From Candidatus Thalassolituus haligoni (lineage in GTDB: Bacteria; Pseudomonadota; Gammaproteobacteria; Pseudomonadales; Oceanobacteraceae): DNA of 64,000 nt. The stretch spans positions 1,395,001 through 1,459,000 of the forward strand of contig NZ_CP139482.1 of assembly GCF_041222825.1 (NCBI RefSeq), given 5' to 3'. A program made the position numbers and the translations under genes. The notes under the pieces are model-generated. The model did not search any database. It saw nothing but the letters and a program-made list of their open reading frames with translations, and was not told where the DNA came from. Shown one piece after another: positions 8,963 to 17,299 of this stretch (positions are counted from its first letter, which is position 1; each line of letters begins with the position of its first letter).

Positions 8963-10762
8963 TTACTGCGCCACCCATAACCTCAACCATTGGCCATACA
9001 GTGCTGGTGGTAGCAGTCCGGCTGCCAGCCAGTCGCTATAAAACTGTTGGCCGACGAAGTCTTTCCCCAATTCGGATTCAGCCGACTGAATCAGGCTCAG
9101 CAGGTTGGCGCGCGAGATTGCCGGACGAGCCAGGCGTCCGGGTGCTTCCATTATCTGTTGCAGGCGTTGTTGGCAATCCTGTTCCGACAGAAAGCTGTTG
9201 ATCTGGCAATAGCGGATGGCCTTGTCTTGCGGCCATTGATAAAGATGGATGCCGATATCCAGAATAAGATTCAGCTCCTGTTCCATTTCATCCAGCAATA
9301 CCCAGGCGTGTTCTCCGGCATTCTGATAGCCGCCAAGATCGGCTGCCAATTCGGCGGCGATGGACAACCAGCCCGGTTCAAAGTCGTCGTTGATGGGAGC
9401 ACGCATAAAGTCGGGCAATTGCGTGTTTTCCTGCGCCAGTGCTACTTGCAGGTGTTTGCCCGGCAGGGTATTGCGGTACAGATCCAGTGGCCAACGCCAG
9501 CTGCTGGCCGGGTGATTGGCGACGGTCCAGTAGATACCCGGCTGTTCCAGTGCTGGTCTGGGGGCTTCATACCAGGGGCTGATGACACTGGCGTCCTGGC
9601 TGGGTTGAATCACCAGCACTGTGGTGGGCAGGTAAGCAAACAGCTGGGGGAGCTGCTGGTTCAGCTGTTGCAAGCGCTCACGCGTGGCCTGCTGGGGCTG
9701 TGACGGTTGTATCCGGTGTGATGCCAACCAGGCGCGCAACTGGGGAGCCAGTGTTTGGGCTGGATCCAGGGTCAGCTCTTGAACCAGTTGTTGCTGTATG
9801 GCAGAGAGGCGGGTTTTGGATATTTCCTGTAACAGTTCGGGAGATTCTGCACTGCCCATCTCGGTCAATTGCAAACGGTAGCAGGCGTCGCCGTTGGGCT
9901 GTTGTTGCCAGCTCAGGCTGGTTTGCACGGGCAGTTCAGCTAGTTGATGACGCAGTGCCCGCAAGGCGGGTAATAAATGGTTGGTGAGGATGCTGGCGGC
10001 CTTGCTTTCGAGTACCTCGTGACTGGACGGGTAGAGATCCAGCGGTGTCAACCGGGTTTGAATATCGCGCCACAGGGTAGATGGTTCCGGGCTGTCGGTA
10101 AACGGGTAGCCAGACATCATCTGGTCAAGCTGGCGCAAGGTGCGCTTGCGGCTGCTGCCCAGCATGACGACGTGGCGCTGACTGCGTTCGCTGATTTGCT
10201 GCTGCCATTGCTGCAACAGCAGCGCAGCGGATTCAAGGCGTTTGAGGTAACGGTGGAAGCCGGGGATGTTATCGACCCGAGTATCTTTCGACAGGCTGGT
10301 TTCAAGCAGATTAAGCCAGTCGTGCTCACTGCCTAGTGGCATGCTGTTGTTGTCGCAGTCGCGCCAGTCCAGTTGTTGGTTGATACGGTAGATCAGCGTA
10401 CTGGCAACCAGTTGTTGCTGTGCTGGCAGAGCATCGAGCGGCAGACTTTGTAATTGTTGCTTCTGTTGTTGCAGCTGCTGATAGATGCCGTTCTGGCTGG
10501 TGGCGGATAGCGTTGACCAGGCGGCTTCAGGCTCTATTCCCAGTGCTCTGGCCCGTTCAGGAAAGCGGTCAGCCAGCTGTTGAAAATAGTCGTTGCTGGC
10601 ATTGTCCAATTGTTCCTGAACGGCTGCTTGTTGCTCATTGGAATAGGTGAGCGATGCCTTGCTCTGAGTATCCGGTCGAGTTGACAAGCTGGCCTGGCAA
10701 CCTCCCAGAAACAGCAGTGTCAGAGGCAGGGATCGCAGCAATATAGGATAAAGGCGTGACAT
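8963..10762 (-). CDS. DUF885 family lipoprotein with degenerate metal-site motifs
   Basis: 599 residues. The N-terminus MSRLYPILLRSLPLTLLFLGGCQAS has a lipobox (LGGC), so this is a lipoprotein. The fold-wide DUF885 landmarks are recognisable: PGIYWTVAN, the region equivalent to HEAIPGHHLQ, then EGWA-like and DTGIH-like blocks. In typical members HE..PGHH and EGW.YAE hold the metal and active site; here they read RNTLPGKHLQ, PGWLSIAAEL and DIGIH, so the HE pair, one His and the Glu are changed. It may be a non-catalytic relative. The start is chosen at the ATG before the signal; the ORF extends 73 codons further without signal features. Confidence 0.8.
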   Translation of the reverse strand: MSRLYPILLRSLPLTLLFLGGCQASLSTRPDTQSKASLTYSNEQQAAVQEQLDNASNDYFQQLADRFPERARALGIEPEAAWSTLSATSQNGIYQQLQQQKQQLQSLPLDALPAQQQLVASTLIYRINQQLDWRDCDNNSMPLGSEHDWLNLLETSLSKDTRVDNIPGFHRYLKRLESAALLLQQWQQQISERSQRHVVMLGSSRKRTLRQLDQMMSGYPFTDSPEPSTLWRDIQTRLTPLDLYPSSHEVLESKAASILTNHLLPALRALRHQLAELPVQTSLSWQQQPNGDACYRLQLTEMGSAESPELLQEISKTRLSAIQQQLVQELTLDPAQTLAPQLRAWLASHRIQPSQPQQATRERLQQLNQQLPQLFAYLPTTVLVIQPSQDASVISPWYEAPRPALEQPGIYWTVANHPASSWRWPLDLYRNTLPGKHLQVALAQENTQLPDFMRAPINDDFEPGWLSIAAELAADLGGYQNAGEHAWVLLDEMEQELNLILDIGIHLYQWPQDKAIRYCQINSFLSEQDCQQRLQQIMEAPGRLARPAISRANLLSLIQSAESELGKDFVGQQFYSDWLAAGLLPPALYGQWLRLWVAQ

Positions 10763-10925
10763 GGGGACTCGGTGTCGCTGAATTCGAAGCCGGCAGTGTA
10801 GCAATCTGGAACGCTGCGTTGTAGTAAAGCTGTTGCTGGTCGATATGATTGCCGCAGTCGCGGGCATGGCTCGTGTTACGCTGTACTCTATAATGAGTAT
10901 TGAATATTGGTATTGAGGTAGTTCT

Positions 10926-11888
10926 GTGACTGGAAATCGGCAGCAAAATAACCGGGTCGGCGATAGCTTATGTCGAGTCATTCTGATGATGCTTGTGGTC
11001 TTGTGTGTATTACCGGTCGAGGCGGCGGATGACGATCGTTTCAGTCAGCTGGTTGCCCCGGTGGGGGCGCGGGTGCTGACGGATCGAACCTCTTCGATTG
11101 ATCATTTCCGTCTGGTGTTGTCGGCGCAGAAACGTGCGGCGGCGGTGACCTTTGCGGATCGTGAGTTGAGGATCTCCGGTTCTTTACGGCGATTGGCGTG
11201 GGAATCCAGTGAAAAACTGGATCTGGACGGCTTGCTGGAACCGCTGCAAAATGAGTTGGCACAAGGGATGTCGGCGCGAGTGTTGTACCAGTGTCAGGAT
11301 CTGGATTGTGGCAGTAGTCATTTCTGGGCCAATGAAATCTTTGAAAACGGTCGCTTGGTGGGCAGGGACAATCAACAGCGCTATATGGTGATTTATTTGC
11401 CGCCAACTGCTGCGGCGACGCTGTCGACTCAGCGAGCTTCGGCAACACTGCTGCTGGTCTACGCTACCCAGCGTGGCCCACGTCAGACGGTGGTGGGGCT
11501 GGATATGATTGAGACTTCAGACAACGTGCTGCCGGGAGTGGTTAACCGTGCAGATATCAGCAGTATGTTAAGTATCAGCAGCGGTTGGCTGCCAGGATTT
11601 CAGGTCACTGATGGCCAGTTCGATAGCGTTGCCAGTGCGCCATTGCTGAATGTATTGACGTCGTTGTCACAGGGCGTACAGCAGCGTCTGTTTCTGGTGG
11701 TGCACTGTTATCAGTCGAATGATATGTCGGTGAATCAGACCTGTTCTGACCGCCTTGCGCAGCAGTTGCGGGTCGCCAGTTTTGATGCGGGAGCTGAGTT
11801 GAATGTCAGTGGGCAGGCGGCGTTGGCGTTGCCTCCCGATGGCAGTCTGGTACCTGCCTTGCGTTTTGTATTTTGGCCACGGAGATAA
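10926..11888 (+). CDS. DUF4892 domain secreted protein
   Basis: 320 residues with an N-terminal signal peptide (basic N-region, hydrophobic VILMMLVVLCVLPV, cleavage after VEA-A). The centre shows the DUF4892 hallmark CQDLDCGSSHFWANEIF followed by LVGRDNQQRYMVIYL, then an OmpA-like C-terminal half. The GTG start is preferred since GAGG stands 7 nt upstream and it gives a complete signal. Function is unknown; it is presumably periplasmic or outer-membrane associated. It ends 2 nt before the rssA start, so the two form an operon. It diverges from the DUF885 lipoprotein gene. Confidence 0.85.
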   Translation: MTGNRQQNNRVGDSLCRVILMMLVVLCVLPVEAADDDRFSQLVAPVGARVLTDRTSSIDHFRLVLSAQKRAAAVTFADRELRISGSLRRLAWESSEKLDLDGLLEPLQNELAQGMSARVLYQCQDLDCGSSHFWANEIFENGRLVGRDNQQRYMVIYLPPTAAATLSTQRASATLLLVYATQRGPRQTVVGLDMIETSDNVLPGVVNRADISSMLSISSGWLPGFQVTDGQFDSVASAPLLNVLTSLSQGVQQRLFLVVHCYQSNDMSVNQTCSDRLAQQLRVASFDAGAELNVSGQAALALPPDGSLVPALRFVFWPRR

Positions 11889-11890
11889 AA

Positions 11891-12817
11891 ATGACGAAAA
11901 CAGTCGCGTTGGCGTTAGGCAGCGGTGGTGCACGGGGGTATGCCCATATTGGTGTACTGGATGTGCTTGAGGCTCGTGGTTATAACGTCGTGGGTATCTC
12001 GGGTTGTTCCATGGGGGCTGTGATCGGTGGTTTCTATTGCGCTGGCAAGTTACCGCTCTTTCGCGAGTGGGTTGGCAAGCTGGGGTATCTGGATGTGCTC
12101 AAACTGGTCGATGTGTCCTTGCTGTCGAGTGGAGTGATTCGTGGTGATCGTGTGTTCAGCATGATCAGCGAATTGTTGGAGGACTGCCTGATAGAGGATC
12201 TGGACATTCCCTTTACGGCAGTCGCAACTGATATGACGGCCAAAAAAGAAGTCTGGTTTCAACGTGGGTCGCTGGATTTGGCGATTCGGGCTTCGGCGGC
12301 AATTCCCAGTATTTTGCACCCGGTGAAGATTAATGGCAGAACGCTGGTGGATGGTGGTGTGCTGAATCCATTACCGATTTCTCCCTGTATCTCCATTCAT
12401 GCCGATTATCTGTTTGCCGTCGACCTGAACTCGGATGCGGCCATGCCAGGCGATTTTGTCTTTGCCCGCGAAGACACCGGCCAGCAAAAACGCGACTGGT
12501 TCAACTCGGTGGTAGACAAGGCGACCAGCTGGCTGGATTCGAAACGTCGGGCCGATGCGTCCAGTCATGTCGATGAAAATATCGGCAAGCTGGAAATGAT
12601 GAATCAGATGTTTGAAACCATGCAGCTGTCGCTCACCCGCTTCAAAACCGCCGCTTATCCGCCCGATCTGATGATCAATATGCCGATTGAATCCTGTGAA
12701 ATGTATGAGTTCTACCGCGCCAAAGAGATGATTGAACTGGGACGCCATATTGCCGAAAAAGCGCTGGATGCCTTTGAGCAGGGTAGCTGCAGTCCTTACG
12801 GTCAGCGTATGGCTTGA
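11891..12817 (+). CDS. rssA: patatin-like phospholipase, RssA family
   Basis: 308 residues. The oxyanion-hole glycine motif GSGGARGYAHIGVL is at about residues 11-24, the nucleophile elbow GCSMG at about 38-42 holds the catalytic Ser, and DGGVLNPLP around residue 157 gives the dyad Asp. This is a serine acyl hydrolase acting on lipids. The length is typical of RssA-type proteins. The ATG follows GGAGAT, which overlaps the stop codon of the DUF4892 gene, so the two are co-transcribed and probably coupled. Confidence 0.9.
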   Translation: MTKTVALALGSGGARGYAHIGVLDVLEARGYNVVGISGCSMGAVIGGFYCAGKLPLFREWVGKLGYLDVLKLVDVSLLSSGVIRGDRVFSMISELLEDCLIEDLDIPFTAVATDMTAKKEVWFQRGSLDLAIRASAAIPSILHPVKINGRTLVDGGVLNPLPISPCISIHADYLFAVDLNSDAAMPGDFVFAREDTGQQKRDWFNSVVDKATSWLDSKRRADASSHVDENIGKLEMMNQMFETMQLSLTRFKTAAYPPDLMINMPIESCEMYEFYRAKEMIELGRHIAEKALDAFEQGSCSPYGQRMA

Positions 12818-12983
12818 GGATGTGGTCTGAGATCCGATACGTCACGGCAAGCTGACTACTCAGCAAGCTTGTCTGATACGAACGATTTTTCTTTCGGATC
12901 GATTTGAGCCTTGTCCTGTTGTCGCTCGCGACATTTCTGCAGGCAGCCAGTAAACTAAGCTGATTTCCTAGTCGGGCAAGTAA

Positions 12984-13916
12984 ATGTATTTGCATCAGAA
13001 TGCCTCCGCGGCAATTGAAGAGCTGAGTACCATTCAGGATATGCTGAGGTGGTCGGCCAGCCGTATGAACGAATTCGACATTTACTTCGGCCATGGCACC
13101 GACAATGCCTGGGATGAAGCCCGACTGCTGGTGACGCATGCGCTGATGTTGCCATGGGAGTTATCCCCTGAGTGGTACAGTGCCCGGCTGACACGGCAAG
13201 AGCGTGAATCCGTTATTGCACTGGTCGTTGAACGCATAGACAGCCGCTTTCCGGCACCTTACCTGACCGGGCAAGCCTGGTTTTGTGGTTTGCCGTTTGT
13301 GGTGGATGAGCGGGTATTGATACCCCGTTCACCGATTGCAGAATTGATTCAGAATGAGTTTTTGCCCTGGTGGCAGGGTGAGGGTAAACCACAGCGTATG
13401 CTTGACCTGTGTACCGGTTCAGGCTGTATCGGTATTGCCTGCGCTGTACAGTTCCCGGATGCCGAAGTCGAGTTGCTGGATATCTCCTTTGATGCGCTTA
13501 CGCTGGCAGAGGAAAACATCCAGCGCCATGGGTTGGGACACAGGGTTCAGGCATTACAATCTGACCTGTTTGCTGCAGCCCATGGCCAATACGATCTGAT
13601 TGTCTCCAATCCCCCCTACGTTGATGCGGAAGATATGGCTAGCCTGCCGGAAGAATTCCAGCATGAACCAGCGCTGGCGCTGGCAGCGGGAGAGGATGGC
13701 CTCGACCTGGTGCGGATTATGCTCCGTCAGGCCCGGCAGTATCTCAGTGATGATGGTTTGCTGGTGGTGGAGGTGGGCAATAGCTGGCCTGCTCTGGAAG
13801 CTGCCTTCCCGGAATTGCCGTTTGTCTGGCCAGACTTCGAACGTGGAGGCCACGGCGTGTTTGTACTGCAAGCCCGCGAGTTGGAGCTATTGTCTGAACT
13901 GCACTCTGATGACTGA
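12984..13916 (+). CDS. prmB: 50S ribosomal protein L3 glutamine methyltransferase PrmB
   Basis: 310 residues, equal to the E. coli enzyme. PrmB methylates a glutamine of ribosomal protein L3 using SAM. SAM motif I is LDLCTGSGCIGIA (about 137-149), and the substrate glutamine pocket NPPYVD (about 207-212) is the HemK/PrmB signature. The N-terminal helical domain is complete. It precedes aroC by 90 bp, an order common in gammaproteobacteria. Confidence 0.95.
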   Translation: MYLHQNASAAIEELSTIQDMLRWSASRMNEFDIYFGHGTDNAWDEARLLVTHALMLPWELSPEWYSARLTRQERESVIALVVERIDSRFPAPYLTGQAWFCGLPFVVDERVLIPRSPIAELIQNEFLPWWQGEGKPQRMLDLCTGSGCIGIACAVQFPDAEVELLDISFDALTLAEENIQRHGLGHRVQALQSDLFAAAHGQYDLIVSNPPYVDAEDMASLPEEFQHEPALALAAGEDGLDLVRIMLRQARQYLSDDGLLVVEVGNSWPALEAAFPELPFVWPDFERGGHGVFVLQARELELLSELHSDD

Positions 13917-14006
13917 TTATTTTTACTGATTTTTATACAGATTGAATTTAACGCCCCTGTTGCTGCCCCTTGTCTCGGTCAGCCGGGCCGCTACCTCGGA
14001 ATTACT

Positions 14007-15122
14007 ATGTCTGGAAATAGCATTGGAACACTTTTCACCGTGACCACCTTTGGTGAAAGTCACGGCTTGGCATTGGGTGCCATTATCGACGGTTGTCCTC
14101 CGGGCATCGAGCTGAATGAAGACGATCTGCAACGTGATCTGGATCGTCGCAAACCGGGTACGTCGCGTTATACCACCCAACGTCGTGAAGACGATGCGGT
14201 GCGTATCCTGTCAGGTGTATTCGAAGGCAAAACCACTGGCACACCGATTGGACTGATGATCGAAAATACCGATCAGCGCTCCAGGGATTATTCCAATATT
14301 GCTACCACATTCCGTCCGGCCCATGCCGATTACAGCTATAACCAGAAGTATGGCTTTCGTGACTATCGTGGTGGTGGTCGTTCATCGGCTCGCGAAACCG
14401 CCATGCGGGTGGCTGCTGGCGCGATAGCCAAAAAAGTACTGGCTGCAAAAGGCATAGAGATTCGTGGCTATCTGTCCCAGCTGGGTCCTATTGCTATAGA
14501 TAACAGCCAGTTTGACTGGCAACAGGTGGAGCAAAACCCGTTCTTTTGTCCAGATGCCAGCAAGGTCTCGGCGATGGAAGAGTACATGACGGCATTACGC
14601 AAGGAAGGCAACTCGGTCGGTGCCAGAATATCCGTGGTTGCCAGTGGCATGATGCCGGGTCTGGGTGAGCCGGTGTTTGATCGCCTCGACGCCGATCTGG
14701 CTCATGCCTTGATGAGCATCAATGCGGTAAAAGGCGTGGAAATTGGTGATGGCTTTGACGTGGTAGCACAAAAAGGCACAGAACATCGTGACGAAATGAC
14801 ACCGGAAGGGTTTCTCAGTAATCATGCTGGCGGTATTCTCGGCGGGATTTCTACGGGTCAGGATCTGGTTGCCCATATCGCTCTGAAACCAACGTCCAGC
14901 CTGGTCATTCCGGGGCAGTCTATCGATGTTGAGGGCCACTCGATCGAAGTGGTGACCAAAGGACGTCACGACCCTTGCGTCGGGATTCGTGCCACGCCCA
15001 TTGCTGAAGCTATGATGGCCATTGTGGTCTGCGACCATTTGTTGCGTCACCGTGGCCAGAATGGCGACGTGTATTGCAGTACACCAATTATTTCTGGACT
15101 TGCTGGTCAAACAGGTCACTGA
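14007..15122 (+). CDS. aroC: chorismate synthase
   Basis: 371 residues. AroC converts EPSP to chorismate, the last step of the shikimate pathway, and needs reduced FMN. The N-terminal signature [18 protein letters not shown], the central [14 protein letters not shown] and the C-terminal [18 protein letters not shown] are all intact. The length is slightly above E. coli AroC (361). It lies between prmB and an MFS permease in the same direction; the permease begins 12 nt after its stop. Confidence 0.97.
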   Translation: MSGNSIGTLFTVTTFGESHGLALGAIIDGCPPGIELNEDDLQRDLDRRKPGTSRYTTQRREDDAVRILSGVFEGKTTGTPIGLMIENTDQRSRDYSNIATTFRPAHADYSYNQKYGFRDYRGGGRSSARETAMRVAAGAIAKKVLAAKGIEIRGYLSQLGPIAIDNSQFDWQQVEQNPFFCPDASKVSAMEEYMTALRKEGNSVGARISVVASGMMPGLGEPVFDRLDADLAHALMSINAVKGVEIGDGFDVVAQKGTEHRDEMTPEGFLSNHAGGILGGISTGQDLVAHIALKPTSSLVIPGQSIDVEGHSIEVVTKGRHDPCVGIRATPIAEAMMAIVVCDHLLRHRGQNGDVYCSTPIISGLAGQTGH

Positions 15123-15133
15123 CGGAGCTATCG

Positions 15134-16291
15134 GTGTCTGATACCCATCGCCAGGTTCGCCAACCCCTGGCGATTTTTTATGCGCTGTTTTTCTCGCTGG
15201 TTGGCTGTAATGCCCCTTACTGGGGGCCATATCTGCAATCCCTTGGCTTTGATTATGGCGCTATTGGCAGTGCCATTGCTGCTTTCTCCCTGATCCGTAT
15301 CGTTGCTCCCATGCTCTGGGCTCACTGGAGCCGTCATTTTCAAACGCCCTTGCACATGGCCCGTATTGCCGGGTTGCTGACTGCCGTTTGCTTCAGTGCG
15401 ATCTGGTGGGTGGATGGTTTCTGGCCGGTGGTGGGCGTTATGTTGCTGTATGGCTTCTTCTGGTCAGCGATGTTGCCTCAATACGAAGTGCTGACCATGC
15501 AAGCCATTGCCAACAGCCTGGAAGACTACAGTCGTATCCGCCTCTGGGGGTCGGTCGGCTTCGTGATTACCGTCGCCTTGTTGGGTTGGCTGTTTGAATA
15601 CATCAGTGTGCAATGGCTGCCTGTGATCATGCTGGTGCTGATGTTGGGTGTGGTGATCAATAGCTGGAGGCTGACACGGATCAGTACGGGTCAGGCTCCG
15701 ACTGGCGACGGAGCCGGGAGCTCAATCTGGAAATTGTCTGGGCGCTGGCCAGTGATGGCCTTTTTACTGGTTAATCTGTTACTGCAGGTGAGCCATGGGC
15801 CGCTGTATACCTTCTTCAGTATTTACCTGGAAGAGAATGGCTACTCATCTGCCAGCGTGGGGTTACTTTGGGCACTGGGCGTGATAGCTGAAGTGATTTT
15901 GTTCTGGCGCATGCGGTGGTTGTTACGCTGGCTGAGTTTACGCCACTGGTTGTTGGCCAGCCTGGCGATGACGGCACTGCGCTGGCTCTTGATCGCCGCC
16001 TTTCCACAGCAGGTATGGGTACTATTGTTGGCCCAGGTTTCCCATGCATTCACCTTCGCCATGTTGCATGCTGTCTGTATCCGCTATGTCCCGGTGCTGT
16101 TTGCTGGCAACCAGGGTAAGGGGCAGGCATTGTATTCCAGTGCCGGATTTGGCTTGGGCGGAGCATTGGGGGCCTGGCTGAGCGGCTATTTTTGGCATTT
16201 GGGTGGGGAGCAAGTGTTTATCGGAGCAGCGGCTGTTGCCATTTTGGCACTGATCGTTGCCTGGCAAGGCATGAAAATAGAACTTGAATAA
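15134..16291 (+). CDS. MFS transporter of the HcaT/LacY-like (MFS_1_like) group
   Basis: 385 residues with about 12 membrane helices. The opening FYALFFSLVGCNAPYWGPYL resembles the HcaT/YcaD-like branch of the major facilitator superfamily, and the loop SRIRLWGSVGFVITVALLG after helix 4 is typical of that branch. The GTG start at 15134 has GGAG 6 nt upstream; the ORF upstream of it overlaps aroC. Location behind prmB-aroC is common in pseudomonads. The substrate is unknown. Confidence 0.88.
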   Translation: MSDTHRQVRQPLAIFYALFFSLVGCNAPYWGPYLQSLGFDYGAIGSAIAAFSLIRIVAPMLWAHWSRHFQTPLHMARIAGLLTAVCFSAIWWVDGFWPVVGVMLLYGFFWSAMLPQYEVLTMQAIANSLEDYSRIRLWGSVGFVITVALLGWLFEYISVQWLPVIMLVLMLGVVINSWRLTRISTGQAPTGDGAGSSIWKLSGRWPVMAFLLVNLLLQVSHGPLYTFFSIYLEENGYSSASVGLLWALGVIAEVILFWRMRWLLRWLSLRHWLLASLAMTALRWLLIAAFPQQVWVLLLAQVSHAFTFAMLHAVCIRYVPVLFAGNQGKGQALYSSAGFGLGGALGAWLSGYFWHLGGEQVFIGAAAVAILALIVAWQGMKIELE

Positions 16292-16335
16292 GCAGTATAT
16301 TATTCAGATTGATAAGAAATAAAAGGAACAAAAAT

Positions 16336-16587
16336 ATGAAAATAAATGTCAGTTTTGATTTAACGCCAGAAGAATTTCGCCGGGTTATGGGGTTACCGGA
16401 CGTTCAGCAATTCCAGCAGGAAGTTTTTAGCCAAATGATGGAAAAAATGAAGTCCGGAGAAGAGGGTTATGATGCCATGTCGCTATATAAACCCCTGTTC
16501 AGTGAAAGCATGAATGCCATGACCCAGTTTCAACAGCTGATGTTTGGCATGATGGCCGGAAAAAGCGAAGAAAATTCTAACGAGTGA
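16336..16587 (+). CDS. DUF6489 family small protein, phasin-locus associated
   Basis: 83 residues beginning MKINVSFDLTPEEFRRVMGLPDV, the pattern of DUF6489 proteins (MK...D.TPEEAR...GLPDV). It is rich in Met, Gln and Glu with an amphipathic helical C-terminal part, reminiscent of granule-associated proteins. The ATG is preceded by AAAAGGAAC. It lies upstream of the phasin and PHA synthase genes, so a role at PHA granules is inferred, not shown. Confidence 0.75.
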   Translation: MKINVSFDLTPEEFRRVMGLPDVQQFQQEVFSQMMEKMKSGEEGYDAMSLYKPLFSESMNAMTQFQQLMFGMMAGKSEENSNE

Positions 16588-16623
16588 TAGTCAGGTACTA
16601 TGCGGTTTCACAGTCGTTCTTCT

Positions 16624-16650
16624 AACAACCGTTAGAACCTAACGGTTGTT
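16624..16650. terminator. 12-bp perfect inverted repeat after the DUF6489 gene
   Basis: AACAACCGTTAG (16624-16635) and CTAACGGTTGTT (16639-16650) form a 12-bp stem with a 3-nt loop, 36 nt after the stop codon. No T-run follows, so it is either an imperfect terminator or an operator/mRNA-stability element separating this gene from the phasin gene. Confidence 0.5.
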
Positions 16651-16763
16651 ATGGGGTAAAATGAGCCATTAAAAGTCATGGTTAGCGCCAAATTTCCGAC
16701 GATTTAAATAAAATGTGAAATAAGCTGTGATTTGAGGCAACAAAGTCTGTCAATTCTGTTTTT

Positions 16764-16793
16764 TTGTCATTTAAGTGTAAAACGCCATAGGCT
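16764..16793 (+). promoter_or_regulatory. possible sigma-70 promoter for the phasin gene
   Basis: TTGTCA at 16764-16769 resembles a -35 element. TAGGCT at 16788-16793, 18 bp on, is a weak -10. The phasin start is 53 bp further. The match is modest and no activator site was recognised. Confidence 0.35.
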
Positions 16794-16845
16794 AGTATGG
16801 CTGTGGCAATACTTGCTAACCACGACCTTTTGAAGGAGCAAAACC

Positions 16846-17238
16846 ATGCAAGATACCGTCCTGAATGCATTCGCAGAACAAGCGAAAACTATGTATGCGC
16901 CTATGTCCAAGTTCAACAGCCTGTTTGTTGAAAACATGGAAAAAATGACTGACTTCCAACTGACCGCCATCAAGAGCTATGCCGAGATGGGTCTGGATCA
17001 GATGAAGAAAGCATCTGACGTGAAAGACGCAGAAGGTATGCGTGCTTACACTGCTGCACAGGCTGAAGCTGCCACCTCGCTGAACAAGAAAATCATGGAA
17101 GATGCGAAAATTTTCTCTGACATGGCCATGGAGTTCAAATCCCAGGTAGAAGGCATCATGGAAGAGGCTCGCACTACAGCGGCTACTACTGCTACTACTG
17201 CAAAGCCAGCGACTAAAGCAGCTACCAAAGCCGCTTAA
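16846..17238 (+). CDS. phaP: phasin family PHA granule-associated protein
   Basis: 130 residues of almost wholly helical, Met/Ala/Lys/Glu-rich sequence ending in an Ala/Thr/Lys tail (TTAKPATKAATKAA), the pattern of phasin_2 proteins. Phasins coat intracellular polyhydroxyalkanoate granules and control their size and number. AAGGAG stands 8 nt before the ATG. It is followed by a strong terminator and then phaC, so phasin is made from its own abundant transcript while synthase is expressed separately or by readthrough. Confidence 0.9.
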   Translation: MQDTVLNAFAEQAKTMYAPMSKFNSLFVENMEKMTDFQLTAIKSYAEMGLDQMKKASDVKDAEGMRAYTAAQAEAATSLNKKIMEDAKIFSDMAMEFKSQVEGIMEEARTTAATTATTAKPATKAATKAA

Positions 17239-17257
17239 TCCTGGTCGAAGTTTCTGA

Positions 17258-17281
17258 GGCCACCCAAGGGTGGCCTTTTTT
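17258..17281 (+). terminator. rho-independent terminator after the phasin gene
   Basis: Stem GGCCACCC (17258-17265) and GGGTGGCC (17268-17275) with an AA loop, followed by six T. It falls just before the phaC start and would attenuate readthrough from phaP into phaC. Confidence 0.9.
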
Positions 17282-17299
17282 CTTTCTTCTTTTCGGATT

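Noticed and set aside
10763..10981. 73-codon N-terminal extension of the DUF885 lipoprotein
   Set aside because: It would bury the lipoprotein signal inside the protein and crosses the divergent promoter region.
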